NCBI GenBank assembly: GCA_903844585.1
Contig: CAIMUD010000063.1
Location: forward strand, 1 to 24,772
DNA: 24,772 nt
DNA from: an uncultured Actinomycetes bacterium
GTDB lineage: Bacteria; Actinomycetota; Actinomycetes; Nanopelagicales; Nanopelagicaceae
Direction of reading: 5' to 3'
In this document: one piece after another, positions 8,341-14,400 of the stretch
How positions within the stretch are numbered: position 1 is the stretch's first letter
How the letters are laid out: the number at the start of each line of letters is the position of its first letter
Made by a program: the position numbers and the translations under genes
Notes under the pieces: generated by a model
The model's input: only the letters and a program-made list of their open reading frames with translations
Databases searched by the model: none
Told to the model about the DNA's origin: nothing

Positions 8341-8928
8341 ATGAGCAAACAAATAAAGACAATCATCGCAGTAGACCTTCTCAACCGAGATAAGCAAACC
8401 GTGTTTTGGAGAGGTGTACTCGTTGTACCTGTGGCTATTTTCCTATCCTCATTTTCACAGACCGTGCATATGGGTTGGAGCTCAACAGGGATTCTCGTTT
8501 TGCCTGTAATTCTGACCCTGCTTTTCCGGGGTGTTTATCCAAGTTATGTTCTTTCTTTTAATAAGGCGCTTCTAGAGCTCCAGACTCGCGTGGTTACTTA
8601 TTTGTTCCTTCTCACCGATGAGTACCCATCAATCGAAGCTAACTCAAAAGTCAGCGTTACATTTCCCGAGGTAAGTGGTGGATCATCGCTAAGTCGCGGG
8701 CTACCTCTTGTGAAATGGTTTCTTGCCATTCCGCTTTACATTGTCGGAATCGTTTATTCAGTAGCAGCGCTTGCGATTAGCGTTGTTGCCTGGTTCCAAA
8801 CTTTCACGTCAGGTTCATACCCTGCATGGGCTGCCGAATTAGTTCTTGGAACCATTCAATATTGGAACCGTGTTTATGGTTATGCGCTACTTCTTGTGAC
8901 AGATGAATATCCCTCGTTCAGGCTCTAA
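8341..8928 (+). CDS. DUF4389 family membrane protein
   Basis: 195-residue integral membrane protein of the DUF4389 family, function unknown. It has about four hydrophobic helices in two pairs. Each half ends in the same phrase: TRVVTYLFLLTDEYPSIE near residues 83-100 and NRVYGYALLLVTDEYPSFRL at the very C-terminus, so the protein looks like an internal duplication. The ATG lies six bases after TAGAGT, with no Shine-Dalgarno sequence. It is transcribed away from the carotenoid operon and converges on the SulP gene. No functional link to carotenoids can be shown from sequence. The 55 bases after its stop hold no clear hairpin terminator. Confidence 0.8.
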   Translation: MSKQIKTIIAVDLLNRDKQTVFWRGVLVVPVAIFLSSFSQTVHMGWSSTGILVLPVILTLLFRGVYPSYVLSFNKALLELQTRVVTYLFLLTDEYPSIEANSKVSVTFPEVSGGSSLSRGLPLVKWFLAIPLYIVGIVYSVAALAISVVAWFQTFTSGSYPAWAAELVLGTIQYWNRVYGYALLLVTDEYPSFRL

Positions 8929-8983
8929 CTAAGAGCCCACGATCACTGGTCGGTTGCTGGACTTCAGCCCTTGCGTAGAAAAG

Positions 8984-10228
8984 TTACTTGCTAAATTGCT
9001 TAAAAACTAAGTAGCTAGCAACGCCAGCAATAATTCCCCAAATCAAATCTATTCCAAGAGTCACGCTCGCAGTGACTAAGAAAATTGCGATATTAGATTT
9101 GCTAGAGGAAAAGATCTCAAGCATCGTAGCTTTATTGAAGATACGAAAACTTGTACCGATAAGCACTCCTGCGATGGCAGCTGTAGGAATTTGCGAAAAC
9201 ACCGGCGCCAAGAAGATCGTGATCAGCAACAAAACTGCCGAGTGAATCATCGCTGCGATTCTGCTGTTGGCATGTGACCTTACATTGACGCCAGTTCTAG
9301 CAATTGCTCCTGTCGACGGCATACCTCCGACAAATGCAGATGCGATCGTGGCTAGCCCTTGACCCAACAACTCTTGATTAGGTTTAAATTCTTTCTCCAC
9401 TGGAACATTTGCTAAATCATCGGCAACTCGCGCTGCAAGAAGCGCTTCGATTGCTGCAAGAAGTGCGATAGAGACCGCCGGGAGTAATAATCCACCGAAA
9501 TCAATCCCGGCAAAAGATGGAGGAGCCCACTTCACCACATTGCGCGGAATCTCTCCTATGCGATCCACATTTAGGTTAAAGACGACGACTATCGTGGAAG
9601 TTAGCGCAAGGGCTAAGAAGCTGGCAGGAACATAAGGTTTGATATGAAATCGTTCGAGTAACTTTACGATATTAAATTTAATAGTAAGAGTGATTGCAAC
9701 AACAAAAATTGTTTGCCACTTTAATCCGGCGCTTAGGGCGCCCTGTACTGTGTGAAATGCAGATACAACAGTGCGATCACCTAAACCCTTAGGTACGCCA
9801 AGTGCATAAGGAAATTGCTGCAGCGCAATAAGTAAGGCAATTCCTACGGTAAACCCTTCTACAACAGGTTCTGGTACATGTTTGATGAAATTGCCTTGTC
9901 GCAGAAGGGCCATGAGTAACAAGATTGCCGCAGCCATCACGCCCAGTACGGGGATAGCAGTAATTCCGTGTTTGCTGATCACTGGGATTAATACAACTGT
10001 CATTGCACCTGTCGGACCACTGACTTGAAAACGTGACCCACCTAGCAGCGCGGCGATAAAGCCAGCAACTATTGCAGTGGCTATTCCCGCAGTTGCACTC
10101 AGACCTGAGGTAATTCCAAAACCAATGGCAAGCGGCAGCGCCACGATTGCGACAGTCACACCAGCGATGAGATCAGCAGTTAAATCTTTTCGAGTATGCG
10201 GAAAATCCTCACGCTCGAATAGCTTCAT
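8984..10228 (-). CDS. SulP family anion transporter lacking a STAS domain
   Basis: 414-residue polytopic membrane protein of the SulP (SLC26-like) family, which moves sulfate, bicarbonate or other anions. The N-terminal region shows DLIAGVTVAIVALPLAIGFG, and the family motif GGSRFQVSGPTGAMTVVL follows near residues 63-80. The protein ends directly after the last helix (YLVFKQFSK), so it is the transport domain only; typical members are over 500 residues and carry a C-terminal cytoplasmic STAS domain. Substrate cannot be assigned. It is last in the run TauE-YbaK-SulP, 17 bases after the YbaK stop, and may also have its own leaderless promoter (TACCAT six bases before the ATG). Confidence 0.88.
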   Translation of the reverse strand: MKLFEREDFPHTRKDLTADLIAGVTVAIVALPLAIGFGITSGLSATAGIATAIVAGFIAALLGGSRFQVSGPTGAMTVVLIPVISKHGITAIPVLGVMAAAILLLMALLRQGNFIKHVPEPVVEGFTVGIALLIALQQFPYALGVPKGLGDRTVVSAFHTVQGALSAGLKWQTIFVVAITLTIKFNIVKLLERFHIKPYVPASFLALALTSTIVVVFNLNVDRIGEIPRNVVKWAPPSFAGIDFGGLLLPAVSIALLAAIEALLAARVADDLANVPVEKEFKPNQELLGQGLATIASAFVGGMPSTGAIARTGVNVRSHANSRIAAMIHSAVLLLITIFLAPVFSQIPTAAIAGVLIGTSFRIFNKATMLEIFSSSKSNIAIFLVTASVTLGIDLIWGIIAGVASYLVFKQFSK

Positions 10229-10234
10229 CTTGTG

Positions 10235-10240
10235 ATGGTA
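10235..10240 (-). promoter_or_regulatory. Possible -10 element of the SulP gene (leaderless)
   Basis: TACCAT on the minus strand, exactly six bases before the ATG. An AGGGAG lies farther upstream, about 12 bases from the ATG, so a ribosome-binding site at long spacing is an alternative reading. Confidence 0.4.
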
Positions 10241-10245
10241 CTCCC

Positions 10246-10731
10246 TTAGTCACCTACGACCATTGGCTTAGCGCCTGTGCACGTGATGAGTTCTGCATAT
10301 GTTGTCGGATACACAGCATGTGGATGACCGGCTGCGGCCCACACTATTTCATAGTCATTGAGAGCTTCATCGATAAGAATTGTTGCAGGGGATAACCAAC
10401 CAATTGGTGCGACGCCGCCAATGGAAAACCCTGATTGCGTTTTAACATAGTCGGCATCTACTCGACCAAGTTTTCCCGCTCCCAATTTTGTTGCAACAAG
10501 GTCAGTGTCAACGCGATGGCGACCGCTTGTGATGATCAACAGTGGGGACTCATCTTCTAACTTGAAGATGAGAGATGAAGCAATCTGGCCCACTTCAATA
10601 CCGAGCGCTGACGCCGCGTCCTGTGCTGTTCGAGCGCTATCGGATAAAACTTTTATTTGACCTGAGAGTTGGTGGCGAATAAGGGCATCAGCAACTCGCT
10701 TTACAGCTGCTTTTTCGAGGATTGAATCCAT
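10246..10731 (-). CDS. YbaK/EbsC (aminoacyl-tRNA deacylase) domain protein
   Basis: 161-residue single-domain protein of the YbaK/ProX family, which hydrolyses mischarged aminoacyl-tRNA such as Cys- or Ala-tRNA(Pro). The segment ASSLIFKLEDESPLLIITSGRHRVD, with the conserved Lys of the IFK strand, and GGVAPIGW near residue 110 are typical, followed by a GHPHAVYPTTYAELI end. Start ATG at 10731; an in-frame TTG two codons earlier (10737) lies four bases from the TauE stop and is also possible. The exact mischarged substrate cannot be told from sequence. Its placement between two permease genes looks like an operon of convenience. Confidence 0.85.
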   Translation of the reverse strand: MDSILEKAAVKRVADALIRHQLSGQIKVLSDSARTAQDAASALGIEVGQIASSLIFKLEDESPLLIITSGRHRVDTDLVATKLGAGKLGRVDADYVKTQSGFSIGGVAPIGWLSPATILIDEALNDYEIVWAAAGHPHAVYPTTYAELITCTGAKPMVVGD

Positions 10732-10740
10732 CTGCAAAAA

Positions 10741-11484
10741 CTACAGGAACCAAGTCTTAAGAATTGTAAATAGCGCCACGAAATAGAGAAGTACTGCGAA
10801 GGAGCCCTTGAGTAGAACTGGGTTCAGTTTTGAATGTATTCGCGATGCGATACCAGCTACAACCACTGCGGAAATGGCCATTGCTATGGGAAGGGTCCAA
10901 TCGACTTCATTCCATACAGCAAAGTGACCGAGCAGCGCCGTTAGTGAATTTATAACTATTACTGCAAGCGAGGTTCCTGTTGCAGTATTTAAGGGCGTAC
11001 CAAATGCAAGTACTAAAACTGGCAAGACGATAAATCCGCCGCCAATTCCGAAGAAACCAGTGATACAACCAATGAGGAGGGAGAGCAGGATGAGTTCTGT
11101 GTTACGCATTCGAGTATACGAACGTTCGATTGGTCTAATAACCATTGAAGTCGCCGCTGAAATTAGAACAACGGCTAACCCAGTTGTAATGACAGTTGAC
11201 GAGAGCTTGTGCGCCATAAGCGAGGCGGCAATATTTGTAGGAAGGCCAAGTGCCCAAATGACGAGAGCTTCTTTATAGAAGATCGCTTTTGTACGTGCTT
11301 TTGGATAAGCCCCTGAAAGGGCTGCTGCAAAGACGATTGCAAGAGCTGCGGTAGTGGCTGCGGCCGGCTTGAAGTCAAAGATGTATATCAAGATTGGTAC
11401 GGTGAGCATCGCTCCACCTGCACCGATAAAACCAAGGACTGCGCCTATAAATGTTCCGGCAAGGAGCGCTGCAACAATTTCCAC
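10741..11484 (-). CDS. TauE/SafE family sulfite/sulfonate-type permease
   Basis: 247-residue membrane protein of the TauE/SafE (formerly DUF81) family, with about seven or eight hydrophobic helices. The two family glycine-rich repeats are both present: GFIGAGGAMLTVPILIY near residues 18-34 and GCITGFFGIGGGFIVLPVLVLAFG in the second half. Family members export or import sulfite, sulfonates or other organic anions; substrate is unknown here. The start is a GTG at 11484. GATTAT lies six bases upstream and could be a weak -10. It is first in a TauE-YbaK-SulP run and follows the terminator of doxX. Confidence 0.87.
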   Translation of the reverse strand: MEIVAALLAGTFIGAVLGFIGAGGAMLTVPILIYIFDFKPAAATTAALAIVFAAALSGAYPKARTKAIFYKEALVIWALGLPTNIAASLMAHKLSSTVITTGLAVVLISAATSMVIRPIERSYTRMRNTELILLSLLIGCITGFFGIGGGFIVLPVLVLAFGTPLNTATGTSLAVIVINSLTALLGHFAVWNEVDWTLPIAMAISAVVVAGIASRIHSKLNPVLLKGSFAVLLYFVALFTILKTWFL

Positions 11485-11509
11485 GGATTAATAATCGCAC
11501 AAGAAATGC

Positions 11510-11538
11510 AAAAGCCCCCGGACGCACCGGGGGCTTTT
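11510..11538 (-). terminator. Strong intrinsic terminator downstream of doxX
   Basis: A 12-bp perfect stem, AAAAGCCCCCGG paired with CCGGGGGCTTTT around a 5-base loop. The stem is flanked by A4 and T4, so it could act in both directions. It lies 12 bases after the doxX stop and 25 bases upstream of the TauE start, and so separates the two minus-strand units. Confidence 0.9.
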
Positions 11539-11550
11539 AACTTGGAAGCT

Positions 11551-11979
11551 TTACTTATTAAAGAAGGAGATATTTCCTACGTGTGGACCAAATTGCGCAC
11601 CTGTAACCACTCCGCCTGCAACGAGTGCAAGGATTATGAGTGCAGCGCCACCTAGTGCTAAGTCTTTATTGAATGCCATCATTTCTTGCATCTTTGTGTT
11701 GGCATCAGTTTCTTTCCAGTACTGGTGGAAGATGAGTGCTGCAAGGATCACTGTCACAGCAATCAAAAGTGCGCCAAGATCTATCCAAACACCGAGAAGG
11801 ATATATATGCCACCGAGAAGGAAGAAAAGACCACTACCGATAACGCCAAGCTTTGCTGCAGGGAGCTTCTTATACTTTGCATAACCTGTCATTGCTTCAA
11901 GTGACTTGAAGTGTGCGATGCCAGATGCGATGAAGAGTGCTGCGAAAAGCACGCGACCGATAACTAGAACTGCGTTCAT
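11551..11979 (-). CDS. DoxX family membrane protein
   Basis: 142-residue protein with four predicted membrane helices (roughly residues 5-22, 46-65, 68-87 and 107-126). It matches the DoxX/DoxD-like family: an N-terminal RVLFAALFIASGIAHF segment with Arg and His in the helices, then GYAKYKKLPAA. Family members are linked to redox or quinone-related functions, but this one's role is unknown. The ATG has a clear ribosome-binding site (AGGAG, about six bases upstream), unlike its leaderless neighbours. Its promoter is overlapped by a perfect palindrome, so it is probably controlled by a dedicated dimeric repressor. Confidence 0.85.
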   Translation of the reverse strand: MNAVLVIGRVLFAALFIASGIAHFKSLEAMTGYAKYKKLPAAKLGVIGSGLFFLLGGIYILLGVWIDLGALLIAVTVILAALIFHQYWKETDANTKMQEMMAFNKDLALGGAALIILALVAGGVVTGAQFGPHVGNISFFNK

Positions 11980-12003
11980 TTTTCTCCTGTTTGTACTTGT
12001 ATG

Positions 12004-12018
12004 AATGTTGCGAACATT
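12004..12018. repeat. 15-bp inverted repeat at the predicted doxX transcription start
   Basis: AATGTT-GCG-AACATT, a perfect 6-bp inverted repeat with a 3-base centre. On the minus strand it begins about where doxX transcription would start. It may be a second operator or a small 5' hairpin. Its half-sites differ from those of the 24-bp palindrome upstream. Confidence 0.5.
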
Positions 12019-12022
12019 AAGT

Positions 12023-12051
12023 AGAGTAATTCAAAGTAGTTGAAATTTCAA
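12023..12051 (-). promoter_or_regulatory. Predicted doxX promoter
   Basis: On the minus strand: TTGAAA (12051-12046), a 17-base spacer, then TACTCT (12028-12023). This fits the sigma-70-type consensus with ideal spacing and leaves a leader of roughly 35-40 bases containing the AGGAG ribosome-binding site. Confidence 0.6.
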
Positions 12052-12057
12052 CTACTT
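12034..12057. promoter_or_regulatory. Perfect 24-bp palindrome, probable operator of doxX
   Basis: AAGTAGTTGAAA followed directly by its exact reverse complement. It covers the predicted -35 box and part of the spacer of the doxX promoter. No T-tract follows in either direction, so a terminator role is unlikely. Size and symmetry suit a dimeric winged-helix repressor (MarR-like, for example), but no regulator gene is in the window. Confidence 0.7.
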
Positions 12058-12101
12058 GCAGATTCGACACGCTTGAAATCGAAGGGAGAGTGCGGTACTT
12101 T

Positions 12102-12117
12102 TCGAACATATGTTCGA
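12102..12117. promoter_or_regulatory. LexA (SOS) box upstream of dinB
   Basis: TCGAACATATGTTCGA, a perfect 16-bp palindrome matching the Gram-positive/actinobacterial LexA site pattern CGAAC-N4-GTTCG. It ends four bases before the predicted dinB -10, so bound LexA would cover the -35 and spacer region. Confidence 0.88.
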
Positions 12118-12121
12118 GAGG

Positions 12122-12127
12122 TAGCGT
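12122..12127 (+). promoter_or_regulatory. Predicted -10 element of dinB (leaderless)
   Basis: TAGCGT followed by exactly six bases and the ATG at 12134. No Shine-Dalgarno sequence is present. The LexA box lies immediately upstream. Confidence 0.55.
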
Positions 12128-12133
12128 AGAGTG

Positions 12134-13309
12134 ATGAGCGAAGAGAACGCCCTAACTTCGACGATTCTGCATGTAGATATGGATGCTTTCTATGCCTCTG
12201 TTGCCGAGCGCGATCACCCAGAGCTTCGCGGTAAAGCCCTTGTTGTGGGCGCCGGAATTCGTGGGGTAGTACTTTCTGCAAATTACGAAGCGCGCAAATT
12301 TGGAATTAGAGCAGCGATGCCAGTTGGCCGGGCTCAAAGAATGGCACCTCACGCAATCTTCGTCGCTCCGGAACACCATCGCTACTCTGAAATTTCAGAA
12401 CGAGTCATGGAGATATTTAATTCATTTACTCCCTTGGTCGAACCACTCTCATTAGACGAAGCTTTCTTAGATGTGACAGGTTCTAGAAAGTTAATCGGAA
12501 CCGGCCGCGAAATTGGAGAGGCAATTCGCCAGAAAGTAGAAGAGCAAGAAGGCATCACTTGTTCAGTTGGAATTGCGCCATCAAAGTTCATTGCAAAACT
12601 GGCATCACAGCACTGCAAGCCAAATGGATTACTTGAAATTACCGAAGAGCGGATCATTGAATTTTTACATCCCTTACCCGTATCAGCCATTTGGGGGGTG
12701 GGCCCAAAAACTTCGGAAGCCCTCGATCGACTAGGGCTTAAACTCGTCGCAGATATTGCCAATACCAAGCGTTCTACACTGGTCAGAGCCCTTGGCGCCG
12801 CTGCCGGATCTTCACTCTACGAACTTGCCTGGGGTCGCGATTATCGAGATGTTGTTGTCAATGAGCCGGATAAAAGCATCAGTAACGCCGAGACTTTTTC
12901 GTATGACTTATCTGACCCTGAAGAAATTTTGCAAGAACTACTGCGGATGACAGAGAAAGCATCTGCCAGATTGCGCGAACGCGAACTCTTTGCCAGGACA
13001 GTCGGTATCAAAGTTCGCTTTGCTGACTTCTCAACAATTACGCGATCTAAAACATTGCCGCTTGCCGTAAATGGAACACATGAAAGCTACGAAGTCGTGA
13101 AAGCTCTTTATGAGGCCCTAGGTATAAATCGTGCCTTTATCCGCATGGTTGCGGTGAGCTTTGAAAATCTCCAAGGCCAACCGCCTCAGCAGCTAGTCCT
13201 TGGTGGGCGCGAACGCGGATGGCGAGAAGCTGAGGGCGCCATAGATAAAGCCAAGGCCCGCTTTGGCGGAAAGAGCGTGCGCCCGGGGCGCCTGATTAAA
13301 CCCGAGTAA
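12134..13309 (+). CDS. dinB: DNA polymerase IV (Y-family translesion polymerase)
   Basis: Error-prone Y-family polymerase for lesion bypass, 391 residues from the ATG at 12134 (a GTG directly before it at 12131 is also in frame). The palm aspartate is in HVDMDAFYASVAE (Asp15, Asp17, aromatic gate at Tyr20), and the catalytic acidic pair is in LDEAFLDVTGS (Asp108-Glu109). SVGIAPSKFIAKLAS and the helix-hairpin-helix segment WGVGPKTSEALDRLG follow, then the little-finger domain. QLVLGG near residues 353-358 resembles the clamp-binding motif at the C-terminus of E. coli Pol IV, but here about 33 more residues follow. All catalytic residues are present. Expression is predicted to be SOS-controlled through the upstream LexA box. 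Confidence 0.95.
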   Translation: MSEENALTSTILHVDMDAFYASVAERDHPELRGKALVVGAGIRGVVLSANYEARKFGIRAAMPVGRAQRMAPHAIFVAPEHHRYSEISERVMEIFNSFTPLVEPLSLDEAFLDVTGSRKLIGTGREIGEAIRQKVEEQEGITCSVGIAPSKFIAKLASQHCKPNGLLEITEERIIEFLHPLPVSAIWGVGPKTSEALDRLGLKLVADIANTKRSTLVRALGAAAGSSLYELAWGRDYRDVVVNEPDKSISNAETFSYDLSDPEEILQELLRMTEKASARLRERELFARTVGIKVRFADFSTITRSKTLPLAVNGTHESYEVVKALYEALGINRAFIRMVAVSFENLQGQPPQQLVLGGRERGWREAEGAIDKAKARFGGKSVRPGRLIKPE

Positions 13310-13349
13310 ATTTCTTTAGCCTCAACTAGCCTCGCGTAAAAAGTTGTTC

Positions 13350-13355
13350 TATTGT
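13350..13355 (+). promoter_or_regulatory. Predicted -10 element of the DUF3040 gene (leaderless)
   Basis: TATTGT followed by exactly six bases and the GTG at 13362. No Shine-Dalgarno sequence precedes the GTG. Confidence 0.55.
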
Positions 13356-13361
13356 GAGCAC

Positions 13362-13712
13362 GTGCCACTATCTGATCGCGAAAAACGACTCCTAGCCGAG
13401 ATGGAAGAAGCTCTCGTAGCCGATGACCCTCGCCTAGTTTCTGCGCTATCTGCTACTCCGCGCATAGTGGGAGGCTCAATCCTTCGCGGCTTACTCCTAG
13501 TTTTCGTGGGAATCGCAGTTCTCTTTGGCGGCCTCATAGCCAAGGCGACGCTGATCGGCGTTGGTGGATTCGTCCTCGCCCTGGCTGGCTTAAAAATCGC
13601 AATCCGAGCAATCTCCTCCCCTAACGCAGCAAAAGGTGCAAAGGTTAAGAAGGCTCGAGGTGGATTTTCATCTCGCATGGAAAATCGTTGGGATCAACGC
13701 AACCAGGGATAA
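13362..13712 (+). CDS. DUF3040 family membrane protein
   Basis: 116-residue actinobacterial protein of unknown function. It opens with the family's PLSDREKRLLAEMEEAL and DDPRLVSAL segment, then has two membrane helices at about residues 39-56 and 60-77, and a basic C-terminal tail (KGAKVKKARGG). I chose the GTG at 13362 because PLSDREKRLL normally follows the start residue and because TATTGT lies six bases upstream; the frame is open back to a TTG at 13344. Its place just upstream of mraZ is common in actinobacteria and suggests a link with the cell envelope, but no function is established. Confidence 0.87.
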   Translation: MPLSDREKRLLAEMEEALVADDPRLVSALSATPRIVGGSILRGLLLVFVGIAVLFGGLIAKATLIGVGGFVLALAGLKIAIRAISSPNAAKGAKVKKARGGFSSRMENRWDQRNQG

Positions 13713-13746
13713 ATAAACGCGCTCGCAAGACTAGTTGGCAAGCATG

Positions 13747-13770
13747 GACCCTGCAGGGGTCTATTTTTTT
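13747..13770 (+). terminator. Intrinsic terminator after the DUF3040 gene
   Basis: A short GC hairpin, GACCC (13747-13751) paired with GGGTC (13757-13761) around TGCAG, followed by TATTTTTTTT. It isolates the dinB/DUF3040 region from the mraZ promoter. Confidence 0.8.
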
Positions 13771-13816
13771 TGCTCTTTTTTCCTTCGAGCCCCGCCCTGA
13801 ATGGGCCATTTTTACA

Positions 13817-13891
13817 GTGGGGAGCTGTGGAGTGGAAAGGGTAAATAGTGGCGAAGGGTGGTTGAAAAAGGGGGAAAGTGGAGTAAAGTGG
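13817..13891 (+). promoter_or_regulatory. MraZ-box array: seven GTGG motifs, mostly in 10-bp phase
   Basis: GTGG occurs at 13817, 13827, 13832, 13848, 13858, 13878 and 13888, all on the plus strand. Six of the seven fall in near 10-bp register, and G-rich degenerate copies (AGGG at 13838, GGGG at 13870) fill the gaps. The last two are the tandem repeat AAAGTGGAGT / AAAGTGGGGG. MraZ is known to bind direct repeats with a GTGG core at 10-bp spacing in its own promoter, so this is the probable autoregulatory operator. Confidence 0.75.
13862..13889 (+). promoter_or_regulatory. Predicted mraZ (dcw operon) promoter
   Basis: TTGAAA at 13862-13867, a 16-base spacer, then TAAAGT at 13884-13889. It is embedded in the MraZ-box array, so bound MraZ would block it. 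It leaves a leader of about 48 bases ending in the G-rich ribosome-binding site AAGGGGG before the mraZ ATG. Other -10 readings (TACGGAT near 13899) are possible. Confidence 0.45.
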
Positions 13892-13943
13892 GGGATTGTA
13901 CGGATTTCACCGTTCGCTGGAACCTGGGGAAGGGGGCCAGAAA

Positions 13944-14375
13944 ATGTTTCTCGGCACCCACGAGCCGCGCCTTGATGAGAAAGGCCGCCTGATTCTTCCG
14001 GCGAAATTTCGCGAAGAACTCTCCTCAGGTTTAGTCATTACTAAAGGCCAAGAGCGATGCCTTTATGTATTTCCATCAGCAGAATTTTCAACAATCACTG
14101 AACAGTTGCGCCAAGCCCCGGTAACTGCAAAATCTGCACGCGATTACATGCGTGTGATGTTTGCAGGTGCACACGATGAAATTCCTGATCGCCAAGGTCG
14201 CATCACTATTCCTCAAGGACTTCGCACTTATGCAGGACTTGAAAAAGAGTGCGTCGTTATCGGCGCAAATACACGCGTCGAAATTTGGGATAGCACTTCA
14301 TGGAATAAATATTTGGCAGATCGTGAAAAGGGATTTGCTGAAGTTTCGGAAGAGGTATTTCCCGGACTCTTTTAA
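13944..14375 (+). CDS. mraZ: Transcriptional regulator MraZ
   Basis: 143-residue DNA-binding protein that controls the dcw operon. Two SpoVT/AbrB-like halves are visible: [14 protein letters not shown] near residues 11-24 and [13 protein letters not shown] near 80-92. It assembles into a ring-like oligomer in known members. The frame opens at 13896, but the ATG at 13944 is the family start ([15 protein letters not shown]) and has a strong ribosome-binding site (AAGGGGG, about eight bases away). Preceded by the GTGG repeat array that it presumably binds; followed by the mraW RNA and rsmH. Confidence 0.95.
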   Translation: MFLGTHEPRLDEKGRLILPAKFREELSSGLVITKGQERCLYVFPSAEFSTITEQLRQAPVTAKSARDYMRVMFAGAHDEIPDRQGRITIPQGLRTYAGLEKECVVIGANTRVEIWDSTSWNKYLADREKGFAEVSEEVFPGLF

Positions 14376-14400
14376 AAGTTAAACAACTAAATAGAACGGC

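Noticed and set aside
8929..8983. Possible terminator between the convergent DUF4389 and SulP genes.
   Set aside because: I could not find a hairpin with a T-tract in these 55 bases.
12034..12057. The doxX palindrome read as a transcription terminator.
   Set aside because: It is AT-rich, has no loop and no T-tract on either strand, and overlaps a promoter instead of following a gene.
13713..13943. Possible small gene in the G-rich stretch before mraZ (for example the frame starting at 13688).
   Set aside because: The region holds the terminator, the GTGG repeat array and the mraZ ribosome-binding site; the frame starts inside DUF3040, overlaps mraZ out of frame and has no protein-like composition.
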